Origin: Chlorokybus atmophyticus
Taxonomy: Eukaryota; Streptophyta; Chlorokybophyceae; Chlorokybales; Chlorokybaceae
DNA: 64,000 nt
Reading direction: 5' to 3'
NCBI GenBank assembly: GCA_009103225.1
Contig: RHPI01001292.1
Coordinates: 352,430-416,429, forward strand
Shown in pieces: positions 12,701-26,660 of the stretch; the stretch's first letter is position 1; every line of letters begins with the position of its first letter. The notes under the pieces are model-generated. The model searched no databases, had not been told where the DNA came from, and worked only from the letters and a program-made list of their open reading frames with translations. A program made the position numbers and the translations under genes.

Positions 12701-14387
12701 GATGTACATGGTCATAGGCGTGTGGTATGTGGAGAGCGCCACCTTCCTAGGCCTGTTGTTGTACAAGTGGGGGAAGGCGATGCGGTACTCAGTGCGAATC
12801 TGGTTGCGAATGATCAGCTTGTTGATGTCATTGAACTCATTCCACTCCTCATCACCAGCCTCAGAGTCGCGATACAAAGGCTCAAACTTGGGACCTCCAG
12901 GAATGGCCATGTTCAGAGCCTTGGACGTGAAAAAAGACTGCATGTCGAAGAGGTAGAAATAGTTGCTGTCCGTCAAGTCACTGAGCAACTGGCCAGCAAG
13001 CCGATGCAGTGTTGCCATAATGGGCAAGGACAACCGCCACTTGCGATAGCTGGGACCATTAACCAACTTGGTGTGGGCCAGTGGCATGTGGTCATAGAAC
13101 CAGTCATACACAGCAGCGTCATCCTCCTCATCCATCTCCAGGCGGATGGGTTCCAAGGGCTCCACGTCCAGCAGGTTATCAGCGTAATCCAATGGAGGCT
13201 CCTCATCATCAAAGGGTGGAAACCGCATGCGCTTGAAGTGTCGCCGATCCCTCTTCTCCCGCCGCATCATGATCCACATGCTGCCCCATTGTGCTATGTA
13301 CACAGGCTCAATAACACGCGGCGTTTCATCAATGAACGTGATGGCGCCAGTGATATGGTATAATACTCGACAGTTCCGGACTTGCTCCCAAGGCATGGGC
13401 ATGTTCTCCAGCAGCTTCAGGACCGCATGTGGAACAAACTTCAGCGCACCAAGGTAGACGCGCTTGTCTCGCCTGAACTTTCGAGAGCTCATGTCCCCAT
13501 GATCCCTGATAATCTTGCGCACATGCTCTGGGGGCATCGCCTCCTTCTGCGTCTCCACATACCCAAACTTCCGCTTGTCACCATACCTACAAGCCAGCAT
13601 AAGGTAAGTTGGGCTGTAAAATAGGCAGAGCAACAATAACTACAACCTAACACGAAAGCTTTCACAGCTCAAAAGAATATAGGAAAACAAACAACAACAA
13701 ACTGCCAGGTAACAACCAAACAAGCGGACATCGTGGCATGATGGGCTGCACGACACAACACCACCAACCTCCGCATACTCACTGTGTAAAGTGTAAACTG
13801 CGAGCTGAGCACATAGCAGGATACCTATACTAAACAAGAACGCAACTAAAGCTGCAGCGTGCTATTCGCAACGGCCTAATAATGGTTGTAAGCTTGTCGC
13901 TGACTTTTCGCCTGAAAAAGTCAGCGACAAGCTTACAACCAATAGCATCAAGGCTGCCAGTACATCCCCAGCAGTGAAACCCTAAACAACTCAACTCACA
14001 GAACGGGAGCGGCTAAACAGTACACATAAAACGCAGCAATATCGCTTCATTGCTATTGTTGATTCGTTAACACACATAGATGAACCAAGATAGCAACATC
14101 GCAATTGAGTTCAAGTAGCAGACTGAGCTGTTGAACGGCAAATCAACATGCATGCAGCGCAAGTCTGCATGCTAACATAAACATGAACAACACACCCACC
14201 TTTTGCTGTTAAGCTGCTGCCACTTGCGCGCTTTCTCCTCCAAAAACGCCTCCTTGGCTGGGTCGTAAGCTGAGCCTGGAGGCAAGGGCGGCGTGCCCAT
14301 CCCAGTGGGCGGTGGAGGAGGCGGCTGAGCCGGAGGCATGTTGACAGCTGGACCCGGAGGTGCTGGCGGTGGAGGCGGCGGCACCAT
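6710..14387 (-). CDS. PRP8: Pre-mRNA-splicing factor PRP8 (U5 snRNP core)
   Basis: Scaffold of the spliceosome active site; binds U5, U6 and the splice sites and regulates the helicase Brr2. Two exons: 14200-14387 and 6710-13586, giving about 2354 aa, the usual family length. Exon 1 encodes a Pro-rich leader then [14 protein letters not shown]; exon 2 continues YGDKRKFG with phase-2 splicing. Family landmarks run in order: PRO8NT ([20 protein letters not shown]), PROCN, RRM-like, U5- and U6-binding regions, RNase-H-like domain, and the JAB1/MPN domain ([20 protein letters not shown], then [10 protein letters not shown]). The C-terminal tail EADREDLFN matches the tail that enters Brr2. No intein is present. 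A Met start at 14387 is chosen because the longer frame upstream begins with TTG. The large open frames on the opposite strand are shadows of this conserved exon. Confidence 0.98.
13884..13940. repeat. 25-bp perfect inverted repeat in the PRP8 intron
   Basis: Arms at 13884-13908 and 13916-13940 are exact reverse complements, from GGTTGTAAGC to CTGACTTTT, around a 7-nt loop (13909-13915). It lies within the only PRP8 intron (13587-14199) and would form a very stable hairpin in the pre-mRNA. It could be a microRNA-like precursor, a structural splicing element or a tiny inverted-repeat element. Confidence 0.9.
13977..13985 (+). promoter_or_regulatory. Telo-box in PRP8 intron 1
   Basis: AAACCCTAA lies just downstream of the hairpin. 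A second copy, TTAGGGTTT, is at 14612-14620 upstream of the PRP8 start. Plant telo-boxes occur in both promoters and first introns. Confidence 0.4.
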
Positions 14388-15293
14388 CTTTTCCACCTTC
14401 TGCTCAAACAACGAGCCGCACCGGCTTCAGCAAACTTCAACCACCCATACGCTTGAAGCCAGAGCGATCACTGTGCTCTGAAGAGCAACGATACCACACA
14501 GCGTCCTTCTCAAGAGAACAGACCACAACGGCCCCGCAGACCTCCCGACCAACAAGCCGCCCGCCGCAGCCGCTGCCGCCGCCCTGACGGCTGCTGTGAG
14601 CAACTCACAGGTTAGGGTTTGGCTGGAAGGGTTTGTGTTGAGGGCTTGTATTATAACCAAGTCAGTTACTCCGCGGTAAATGACGCGGTTAAGCAGTTCC
14701 GCGGTCATCGTAATGCGCCGTAACTGCTAGGGGTCGTGTTCGAGATACGTCCCGTGTCAGACGTGTTCGCTCCGCAACCGCGTTACGTCTTTGCGGGGCG
14801 TCGCGCGCTGAGTTATTCAGGACACGGTCAGGTGTTAACTGTAAGCGCCGTAACCCTAAATGAGGACTTTAACCCTCTATTGTTTCACATAGACAGGGTC
14901 TTGCACTGTGCAAGTTGCACAGCGTTCAAAGCCCATTATATATATTAGCTCCACCGTGCATGGTGCGAACATGTCTGTCAGTGAGGGGATGTGTTTCCCT
15001 CTATGAATTTGTCATGCAAGGGCAGACGCGTGCATAGAAAATCAGTTGGACTGATATGCCGCATAGCAGCAAGTACTCATAGCATCAACAGGCACATGTA
15101 CACACAAACAGGCTCAGTCTGTAGTTTACAATTCAACATGCTGCGCAGCGCAACACGGCAATCGATGTATAGCATGCTGAGCTTTCAAATGCAAGCATGC
15201 TGGCAAGTAGCCCAAAACATTATGTAACAAAGGCATGACTGAATAACATAGCTAATTATGGAACACAAGAGAGTGGTGTGTGGTGTCTGCTCA
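14388..15293. promoter_or_regulatory. PRP8 5' region
   Basis: Proximal part is C/G-rich with CCGCCGC runs typical of a 5' UTR. A telo-box TTAGGGTTT lies at 14612-14620, about 225 bp before the start codon, followed by a CpG-rich stretch to about 14870. From 14940 to 15290 I see nothing beyond the 3' flank of the next gene. Confidence 0.45.
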
Positions 15294-16598
15294 TCACCGT
15301 CGCCGTCCGCCAGCAAGACCGGGTATCGACTCCCTAACCTCCTTTGCCTGGTTGGGATCTGCACAAACACACACAGCACATGGCATGAATGCTATGGTCT
15401 GGCCAATGCAGATATGTGGATGAAAGTACAAAGCTGAAGCCAATCCAACTTACCTATGAATTGGGTAAATATGCGCGTAAAGAAGCTGAAGTTCCGCAAC
15501 ATGCTTTGTCTCAAAGCTGGTGGTAGCGGCTGCAAAGACAAGGCATCAGCATCAACTCTACAACATCAGCGCGTGCGACGCATCAGCTCTTCACAAACAG
15601 CCTTACCTGGAAGAGGCTTTCAGGGCTGAACACCCTTTGAAGGAAAGCAAAGTTCCTGCCGAATGCTTCGGAGATTTCAGAAGGCATCTCGAACAGATCG
15701 CTGTCTTCATCACCTTGCTGTCCTCCTTGCTTCTGCATGCGCGCGTGCAGCTCCCTCGCCCCTTGCCTCATCGCTGCACGCCTGCCCGTCCCGCCCCTGA
15801 CAACCTACCACATGCGCATGATGATCTGTGTGTGCTTCCTCCATAGCCGCAAACTCAAAAGTGTTCTGACTGTCGATTGCTTTGGAATCTGGGACCAAAG
15901 CTACCACTGATGGACGCAGCTTCAATTTTTGTCCAGCAAATGCACGTCATGGTTTGCATTCCATGCAGTGTATGCAGAGCTACAGGGTTGGTGTCATTTA
16001 TGTCAAGCTGTGCTAACTGAACTGGCCAGCATGAGGGGAGAAAGTACACAATATCTGTGCAGTCAGTGCCTGAAACGGCAAGCACACATACACGTGCAAG
16101 CTATGACCTGTGACACTGCTCTGACCGAGCTAGGTCCACATGGTAGGTCCGTTTAGCCCAAAATGTGGCGACCGGATTGCTCTATGCTACGCTCTGCCAT
16201 ACCCGCATTTCAATGATAAAAAGGCATGCAGCGATTGCACGAGACGTTCATGCCGCAGACTTGCCTGGCTAACCCTAGCGCTGCTCCGCTCGACCTCATG
16301 ACAGCAAGAAACGGCGATGAGCAAACTTACACCAAAGCATGAGCAACTTCAACATGGACATAGACATAGACGGCAACGACGACGTCGGCCATTCCTACCA
16401 GACAAGCCCTTCAACACACCACAGACACACTTTCTCACGCACCTGCTGAGGGGTGCCCTGAGTGACAGAGACGCTCTCCTGCTTGACGACCCGCTTGGTT
16501 GCGGCTGACTTGGACGACACGGGCGAGGAGGCTTTGAGGCCATGCTGCCCCTCGCGCCTTGCAGCCCCCTCCCCCGTCCTGTCCGCCGCCGCCGCCAT
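15294..16598 (-). CDS. Unrecognised small protein, multi-exon
   Basis: I do not recognise the family. Exon 1 (16443-16598) encodes 52 residues, rich in Ala, Ser and Lys, from MAAAADRTGE to VTQGTPQQ with a good GTGCGT donor. Likely later exons are 15809-15919 (PSVVALVPDSKAIDSQ), about 15607-15751 (EDSDLFEMPSEISEAF then FAFLQRVFSPESLFQ), 15454-15529 (PPALRQSMLRNFSFFTRI) and 15294-15358 (DPNQAKEVRESIPG, ending RRR and two TGA stops). Phases agree if a short, purine-rich 58-nt intron separates the second and third of these. The predicted product is about 180 aa, with a helical aromatic/Leu C-terminal half. The start lies in the same CCATGG as a plus-strand ATG, and VPS37 begins 308 bp away on the other strand. 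Confidence 0.5.
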
Positions 16599-16905
16599 GG
16601 CTGCCAGGCGGGGTATGCTGCTAGCCTCACAGTGGATAGCATTGCCACCAGTATCGCAACGCGATACTTTACGACACTACAGATATCTTTCAGGCTCCAG
16701 ATACTGCAACCTAAGTACCTTAGCAAAGTACTTGGTGTTCTGCTTTGCTGCCACGTGGCGCAGGTAGCGAGCTGGGCCGTGGCGGCAGCGGTGGCGTTGT
16801 TGTGTAGGCGTACGTGGTTGGAGGACGAGGCGTTGGCGGTCTCAGTGGGTGACAGTAGCCTTGCTGCGATTCAAGCCCCTGTGCAGCTGATTTGTCCTCC
16901 ACAGC
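16599..16905. promoter_or_regulatory. Divergent promoter, unknown gene / VPS37
   Basis: About 300 bp separates the two opposite start codons, so both genes probably share control elements here. It is moderately GC-rich. No TATA element stands out. Confidence 0.5.
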
Positions 16906-18501
16906 ATGCGGCCGCCGCTGATCGACGCTGACATGCGGCCGTCGAGGTGGGCTTGTTGCGCAATCGGTGTGCCAACACGTTGTGTAGGTTACTGTGAACG
17001 TCGCATTGCTGCTGAGTGATGATGGTTGTTGATCATCAGTGATATTGTGTGCGGTTGCAGTCAAGTGCACTGGCTGCTATGGTGGTTGCATGGGTGGGGT
17101 TCACTTGTAGCAACTGCAGCTTGAGGTTGTTATCAGATTCACTAAGTATACATGCCCAATGTTGAGCTGTGTAAAACCGTACATGACAGCTTGCTTGATA
17201 GAGAGCTTGGTGCTGATCAACAGTTGAGCGCTTCACAAGCTCTTCCAGCTATTTACCATGCGCACGTCATTCTCACACTTGACCGTCTATGCATGACCAT
17301 TTCACTGCATGCATGACACTCCTGTTGTAGTTAAATGCTGGCTTGATTTGGGGGGAAGTACTTCAGTCAGTCAGTCAGTTACGAGCGTGCTTCAGTTAAG
17401 CACGCTCTTGCTACTGGCATCTCAGCTATTAACAGTCTCATGCTGCAGTGGACCGCCTGGGGGACCGGGAGGCGCGCAGCTGGCCTGCCCTGAGCTCGCC
17501 CAGATGACGCCTGAGCGGCTGCAGGTGTGTGTTGAGGTCCTGCGTGCGTGCTCGTGCTTGTGTGTTGTCTGGACCCTCTGCTTGAGATTGGAACCGCAGT
17601 GCTGTGACTCATTTGTGAACATGATGTTAGGAGTTGCTGACTGATGAGCGGGCGTTTGCGCGGTTTGCAGAGTCGCAGAACGTGCTGGAAACCGTGATCA
17701 GAATGGTACACCCACTACATCCACCAAACGAATGCGCATTGGCTTTGTGTTCTGCAATAGTTCGTTGACATGTTGCTTGCCCTCGCAGCAAAAGAGGGAG
17801 CAAGTCACAGTGAATGAAGCCATTGCGAGAACCAACCTAGCGCTGGAACCATCCATAAAAACGCTGCAAGACGAAGTTAGGGTTGTTGCCACTTCTAAAG
17901 TTTAACAGTGCACTTATGTATTGAAATTGATTTAAGGTGCTTTGCCCCTAACATGACAGATAGCCACCATGAGTGCCCAAGTAGAGGATGCCCGTCGCGC
18001 CTATGAGAATGCACGTCGTGAACAAAGCGCGATGGTCAGCTCCGTCAGCCCAGCATCGCTTCTCGACAGATTGCAAAGTCAGTGTATGCTGGGTGTGACA
18101 ATGCAGTGGGGCAGTCATTGCTACAGTAAATACTGACCATGTGGACGTTTTTGTTTTTCAGAAGCCGCAGCCGCTGCAGATGACGAGTCAGAAGACTTGA
18201 TACGGTATGTGGTGGATTGTTTCTGCGGCTAGCTTATTTGTGGCCTCCAGTTGACGTGTGCCTTGCCTGTTGTGTAGTACATCAACGCTGTGTGGGTTCA
18301 TCGCATATTAGGTCTTTGTTGGGACGTGTGTTAGGCTAGGGCTTGCCAATACAATGTAGGATACTACTCATGGTGTTCATGCTCTGCAGGAATCAAACTC
18401 CAAACATGGAGCTGTTGGATCAGTACAAGGCGCTACGCATATTGCATCATCGGCGTGTAATGATAGCGCGAGCGGCTCAAAGTCTTGTGCAGGGCAATTG
18501 A
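16906..18501 (+). CDS. VPS37: VPS37-like ESCRT-I subunit
   Basis: Subunit of ESCRT-I, which sorts ubiquitinated cargo into multivesicular bodies. Seven exons join in phase: 16906-16946, 17449-17524, 17631-17705, 17789-17881, 17960-18077, 18162-18204, 18390-18501, giving 185 aa. After a short Gly/Pro leader, the Mod(r) domain reads MTPERLQELLTDERAF, then ARTNLALEPSIKTLQDEV, SSVSPASLLDRLQKAAA and DDESEDLIR, ending in LDQYKALRILHHRRV. These blocks follow the order of Vps37 in plants and animals: a coiled coil, then the SP-SLL-RLQ block, then the C-terminal Y-KLR-hHRR helix. Exon 1 (MRPPLIDADMRPS) is inferred mainly from phase and a good donor. Confidence 0.85.
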
Positions 18502-20237
<1,736 letters not shown>

Positions 20238-20238
20238 N

Positions 20239-21000
20239 TGCTCGCACGCAACTATGAGACGCACCAAAGCTACGCTCGCGCACAGACTGCCTAGTTTGGG
20301 GGCAGCAACGCATCACGTGATATGGAAAGGCGCTGGTGCTAGTGGCGCAACGACCGTCGAGTACCGGTCCAAACCTGGGGATTGCCTGTGGATGTGACGG
20401 GCCGATGCCAAGGGAGGTTTCTGACCGGACCGACCGGCTGCACAACGGCAGCGTAATCGAGGTGACGTATATCCCTCCTTTTCTGGTTCGTGGTTTATAC
20501 GCATAGCAAGACAGCGACCACCCGTACCTTGTAAGCACTATGGGTTCAGTGCTTTGTGTGCGGGCAGTTGGCAGCCACTGGTGGTTGTGTGTGTGTCCAG
20601 CAGAGTGCGTTCTGTTTCCCCGGTATAGGTAGTGGTAGTTGCGCTATGTCTTGCCCTGGTAAACTATGACTTGCATTCAGATGTAAATTAACACACCAAG
20701 CAGGACGCATACAGCAACCCGCATCATCATCAAGTCCTTGTGAATATTGCAAGAACGACATTCATTACAAATTACAATACACTTTTAGCAGCTACGGGTT
20801 GAAGAGTGACACAGGCCGCAATACGACACTCTGTGTGTAACAACACCCCTATGACACATGATGGCCCTTGTGGATATAGCCAGAACTCTGCTGCCTGCTT
20901 GTTATCAATAGTCATTCAGTCTAAACCAGTTTTCTGCTCTTATCTTACATAATCTGTACATAAAACACGACTAACCAGTAATTTGCTAGCTACTCTGCTA
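20239..21000. other. Gene-free stretch
   Basis: Nothing recognisable. It probably includes the 3' flank of the minus-strand gene that begins at 25680, whose last exon I could not fix. Confidence 0.4.
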
Positions 21001-21324
21001 TCTCTAATCCTGATGACGCTGGTGCTGATCTCTTTGCTTGCGCTCAAGGCATAGTTACAACCACATCAAATCTCCCAAGGCGCATCCCCGCGCTAGCAGC
21101 GTGTACCAAAAAAGACTGAGAAGAACATAAGCATGTCAAAGAGAGATTGCATAAGTAACCGTTTTACGAAGAAAAAAGGGTATCCATGGCAGATTTGCAG
21201 TAACAAAGGTGCAGTAATAGCCAGTTACTCTGAGAGTGCTGTTCAAGGAGAGATGCAGAGCTGAGCTGGTATTTACCAGCACAACATCAAGGCAAGGCAG
21301 GAAAGACAAACATCCTGTTGTTAC

Positions 21325-24300
21325 CTGTTCACCGAAGTAGCTTCCAGTCCAGGTATGGTGTGGATCCCAATCATGTCTGAACGGTCTGCGCGCAGGACTT
21401 CCAAGTACTTGCTGACAGCGTAGTTGCGGTGGTTGAATCTGCTGTCTCGTATATCATTTTCTGAGCCATGCACATCACCAGGTATACGCCGCTCTACTGG
21501 AAACGACCTGAAGATAACAAAGCAGCTTGAATCACGCACTAAGAGGATGTGATGCACACATGCAGAGACACACAGATGCACAGGTGCAATCAATGCGCAT
21601 GCGCATGCGTACATGCGCATGCAGATGCACACACTCGCATACACATGATCCTTCCTCACCCAAGTACTGTATGCACCATCGCCTCTGCGGTGCCCAGCAT
21701 AACCCCAGCGCAAAGGGAGTGCTGCATCCTGGGCTGCTAGCTGTTAGCAGCTGCCGAGGGGAGACACAGTATACCTTGGCTTGATGCACTAAAGTAGTGG
21801 TAACAAGTAACAAACAATCTGCCCCCATTGCAGTTTAGCAAACCGTTGCCTGCATGTCTTGCTTTGCCTCTCTGCTTCTGCTCCTCAGCAGCTGCGGTGC
21901 GCATGCAATTTGGGAACATCACGTGATCTGGACCGCCGCCTTCAGGAAAGGCCGCTGGCTGCCGGACACGCTCCCTGCCTTGGCCTGTGCCAGGCTGGGA
22001 TGCAGCACTGCCGTAGCCGCCGGATTGACCGGCATAACTACCGGCGGCAGAGTACGTCGGATTACGTTGGCGTAGCTTAGTGACGTATTCTTCGGGTCCA
22101 GAGGGGATGGCTCAATGCGGGTCACCTCTGCAAGGGCAGGACTAAAGATGTGAGTAGCCATCCTGAATTGCTGCTTTGTGTGGAAGTTCTTGCACACACC
22201 GCTGGCACGACCCCTGTGCCAGTGACGTGCAAGGCAGCTGCGCATGCCTGACCAGAGTCATAATGTTGCTTGTACCAACTGCCACACGCGCAGAAGGCGT
22301 TGCTGCATCAAGCCTGCATACCCTAAAACGCTGCAGGTAGCAATATGCAATGATACAACCGTTCACAACCCATCCTAATGCATATGTTACGCGAGCTGCA
22401 CCATGTTCTATAGAACGTAAGAACTTCTGCACTACGCACGCTACAGTATTACATATACACTGTGTGGCAAAGTGTGCAACAAAGCAAATACAAGGATGTT
22501 ACAATACCAAATACAATGTTGGCAGCTGCAATATTCCAAGGATGTGCACTCGCAGAGAACACGCCTTGGTTTCTCCAACAAACCGACACCCCACTCCATT
22601 TTACCGCCTTTGTTGATGCCTCTTAGTACAGTCATATGGCCCTGCAGGCTGGTTCCGAATCTGTGCGAAGCCAGGATTCGATGAGCTGATAGCCAAGTAA
22701 CTGCACAGTGCTACTGCAACATTTTCCAGATTCACTTACTGGAGACCAGAGGTTATATGGCTGAGTCTGTGGCGTTTCTGGAGAGTTGGCAACACGCCCA
22801 CCCTTCTTGGCAAATGCCTGCAGGACGCAAGTGTCTGGCGATCACTGTGTCATGTGCTACAAGTCATGCAAGGACACCCAAACCCAACACACCAGCTGAC
22901 CTCATCCTCATTCTGCAGCAGTGCCGCCAACCGCTCTTCAGTATAGAGGTTCTCGCCGCCACCGCTGCTGCGCTTCTGTTTCTGTTTCTGCTGCTTTGCT
23001 TTGGCGCTGGAGGCTGGAGGCTTGGATAAACCGATTACCGGCTGCCCAGGCGGCTTCAAGCGGCTGGTTGAGTTGGTTGCCACAGGAGCAGCCGCAGCCT
23101 TGACTGGAGCAGCATTCATCTCCAGTAGAGGCGGCCTGAATGGGGAGTTTGTGCAAACACACATACGCACACGCATGTGAATGCACACATTCATATGCAC
23201 GCAGTTCAGGACAGACTTACCTCTCTTGCGTGCAAGACCGGGACTCCACTGCAGCCACAGCGCCGGAGTCACTTCTGGGCACAGTTGCCTCCGTTGCGGA
23301 CATCCGCTGTATCAGAGTGGACGTGCGGGCGACTGGAATCTGCTCAACGGCAAAGACAACACTTCAAGCGTTGGCAAACACCAACCCGCTTGTGTGTGAG
23401 TATTAAATTTCTACCTTGCACTGTGAGAAGTCCACAACTGGTCTCAAAGGCCGTCTTGGTGTTAGCTTGCTGGGTGTTGGGGCAGCATTGGTTTGAGTGT
23501 CGGCCGCTTGCATTGCAGTAGAACACGGGCTTGCAGCGACTGAGGCCGCGGTGGGTGTCGCACTGCATGACTTGGCTGGTGACGCTTCAACCGGACGGTC
23601 AGCCATTGTTTGCTGCTGCTCAACTGCTTTAGCTGGCTCTGGGCTTGCTGTACTAGTATCAGGCAGCTGAAGCGGAGGGAGGCGCGGCGTCCTAGTCTCC
23701 AGGCTAGGTGTTCTTTTGGACTGTATGGGTTGCTTTGGAGTAGTCAGTGCTGGAGTAAACACTGCTGCCGCTTGCTTTGCTATTGCAGGCAATTGTTCTG
23801 TCATTTGCGCGCGTGTGTCGCAATCTGATGTGCTGGGCTGCTCAGCTTGTGGTCGTGACTCTGCGCAACAGCCACAGCAAATGAGACACATACGTACACA
23901 TACATGACACATACCGAAACCGCAGGCATTCGCTAACTTTCTGTACAGTGTTGCGTGGGCTTGATAGCAGTGATTCCTATTGCGCAACTCACCAACGCAA
24001 CAATGGGTGGAGTTGGTGCTGAGGGCTATCATGTTGCATGACAAAAAGAGAGTGTTCTCCTGCAACAAATCAGTGACAAGCTTTTATTTTCTTTTCGCTG
24101 CAGTTCTGTCATACTGTTGGTACATTGCATGCGACAAGGAGCTGGTCTCAATATAGCAGCATTGTGATAGCACCATCATGCAAGATGCTGATCATCTGCA
24201 ATGCAACCTCCAGTCAATGCACGTACTGTCACTTTAGTCGCGCTGGGTACGTCCCTGGCAGGCACACTGCGGAGACATGCATCTTCCTCAAGTTGTTCGA

Positions 24301-25680
24301 GCCTTTCATCCATCAACTGTGCGTCTGCAAATGATGCAAATGTCAACGCAACAAGCAGTGCCATGCTGCATCTTGAGAACCAAGTGACAAACTCAGCAAC
24401 ACATTTACCGCGCAAGTTTGCGAACGCCTCCCACGTCATGGTCTGGCGCGAGTTTGCTTTGAGGCGTGAAGGCAGCAACGAGTCTTGCTGTATGGGTTCG
24501 CAAGCCACCTGCACATGCTTGTTGCCAGTTGTCGTGCATTCCTGGCAAGACTCAAGCATCAAACAGGTAAAAGCTTCCGATCAAGATTGACTGGAGTGCG
24601 CATGCTACCAGTTTGTGTACTCACCGGTGCAGTCGGTGCCTTTGCTAACACCGCACTTGCATTGACATCGGATAGCAACTCGTCATCTGTAAACGGCAGA
24701 CTGAAAGGATTACAAACTTCATGTTGTAATGGTTTGACGCTGTGTGCGTGTGGGGATACATGACTGTATCCTGCATTGTGAGCAGAGCTGATAGCCTCAT
24801 CAGGTCAAGCTCACTGACACGCAACAGTCAAGAGCTTTACATATTCAGTGTAAGTGCAGACTGAAGTACAGTTCAGTTCAGTAACAATTCAGCTCAAGTT
24901 AAAATGTGACACACATGAAAGCCGAAGATGACAACAACACGTTCATGTGGGAGCAACAGCACAAACCTTCAACTGTGAATGCTTCAAACCAGTTGCTGTC
25001 CCGCAAAGTTCGTCGCATCCGCTTCCCGCGCACGGCAGACTGCCGACGACCGCATTGCTGCTCACACCTGCCCGACGCTGTCGGGCTTTCGCTGCGTGGC
25101 GGGCTTGCGGGCAACTTGTCTTCCTCTGCAATAGGCTGCACATTGCGCCGTAAAGTAATCAGCGGTATAACTAGCAATATCACTTCCCATGCATCGCTGA
25201 GACTGTTTCAGAAGCAGTACCGAACAACAGGTGGTGAAACGGGCTTTGCTTGCAGGCGCATGCACAGCGTCATTCCCGCCTGTGATGGTACTCCCGCCTG
25301 GGGTCTTTGACTCGTCTGTCAGTGCATTGCTCTACTTTGGTGCTTAAGTCAACACGCAACACGGTACTAGCAACATCATCACTTTACAGTGCACTGTGCA
25401 GCTGTCACTGTCCTACAGCAGTCGGTAAATCTTTCTTTGAATCGCACAATGCCAATTCACAATGCGTGCAGTCTTTCCGGGAAATTGGTTCACATAGGTT
25501 CAATTGTTGAACAACTGCGTGACGCATACCAGATGGGCGCAGTGGCGAAGGTGTGAACGGCAGCTTGCCAACCGGGGAGCAGCTGGCGGCCCCTCCTCCT
25601 TTCGCAGAAGCACCAACAACCTCCACGAGCGGCGAGCCCCCAGTATGAACGCTCAAATCTAACAGACCCTCAGCGTCCAT
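21325..25680 (-). CDS. Large unrecognised low-complexity protein, 12+ exons
   Basis: Family not recognised. Ten exons chain without a phase conflict for exactly 492 codons: 25530-25680, 24963-25125, 24625-24700, 24409-24487, 24227-24324, 23415-23858, 23221-23339, 22901-23135, 22605-22660, 22276-22330. Two more, 21923-22125 and 21325-21507, continue in phase to about residue 620, and a short terminal exon below 21325 is unresolved. Visible blocks: MDAEGLLDLSVHTGG and PFTPSPLRPS at the N-terminus; a basic stretch RGKRMRRTLRDSNWFEAF; LPFTDDELLSDVN; TMTWEAFANLR; a long Pro/Thr/Ala/Gln-rich disordered middle (about residues 185-400) with many SP/TP sites; a basic KQQKQKQKR run; and a conserved-looking C-terminal region (RIPGDVHGSENDIRDSRF, then YAVSKYLEVLRADRSDM). 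The many SP/TP and basic clusters suggest a phosphorylated nuclear or cytoskeletal protein, but that is inference. Confidence 0.6.
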
Positions 25681-26660
25681 GCCCTGCAAGAGAGATCGAC
25701 CCTTTGGACCCCCTCCTCCTCCTCTTCCTCCTCCTCCTCCGCCCCCGCCGCCTAAAACCCTAATCGCTTCCCGCCAAATAAAACCCCAAGTTCGAATGTT
25801 CGAACCAAGCTTGCAGTCAACGGCCAAAGGCGATGATTGTTTGATAACAACAAGTGAAGTGATATCTGTTCTATCTGGTTTAGACCAGGCCGCCGCTGCC
25901 TGTCGCCGCTGCCGTCGCCGTCGTCATTGACGTTGTGGTCGTGGTCGCCGTTTCCGCTCCCGGTCGGTGCGTCGTCATAGAGGGAGGAGCACGAGGAGAT
26001 CAGGCTTGCAGGCTGCGGCAGCTGGTAGGTGAGCGCTTTGCAATCGCACTGGCGGGGGTTGCCAACCTAGACAGGCAGGCCACTGAGCCTTGACAAGGCT
26101 AGGCTCTGAGTCTCCGCCTTTTCAGAGCTTTGTGATTGTCGTCTTCAGTTGACTTCCAGTCCAATGGTTGCTGCGCGAGTGTCGCGTAGAGTGCTGATCA
26201 CGCCGCAAAGCAGCTGCTGCTCGCTGCATTGTTGCTGGTTTGCTGCTTGCTTGGTCGGCAGCAATGACGGCTGCTTTGCAGTCAACAAGTGTTGCAGCCG
26301 CTTTTTGTGAGTTGCTTACACGCAGTTTAAGATCAGTCAGTGACCTTTCTTGCGGCGTTCTGTGTGATTGTTAGCTTCACATGTCATTTCAATTGCACAA
26401 CATATTAGCGACTGCCTTCATCACCTGCACAAAGCCGAGGTTACTGCTGGCTGCTTCCATTTTGTTTGGTTGGTTTCAATCTTGTGTGATGACAGTTGAT
26501 GCCGTAGCGTTTGTCAGTTCATTCTACAACGAGGTGGCATTGTGGAAGTTCCATCAGCTGTGATTCAAACCAGTTGTTTGGTGGCGCCTCAGCTTGTCAG
26601 TGCAAGCATCACACATTATAAGCAGACGAAGCGTGAGCAGGTCGAAAGAAGGCGAAAGCC
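25681..26660. promoter_or_regulatory. Divergent 5' region with telo-box
   Basis: Contains AAACCCTAA at 25755-25763, about 75 bp upstream of the minus-strand start, and a (CCT)n(CCG)n tract at 25710-25750. The rest, toward the coiled-coil gene at 26661, shows no open frame or repeat of note. Confidence 0.5.

Noticed and set aside
6854-13363. Several 250-400-codon open frames on the plus strand opposite PRP8
   Set aside because: Antisense shadows of the long, codon-biased PRP8 exon, with no recognisable domains.
16597-16767. Plus-strand ATG at CCATGG as the start of VPS37
   Set aside because: The frame runs into a stop without joining the VPS37 exons, whereas 16906-16946 has matching phase and a good donor.
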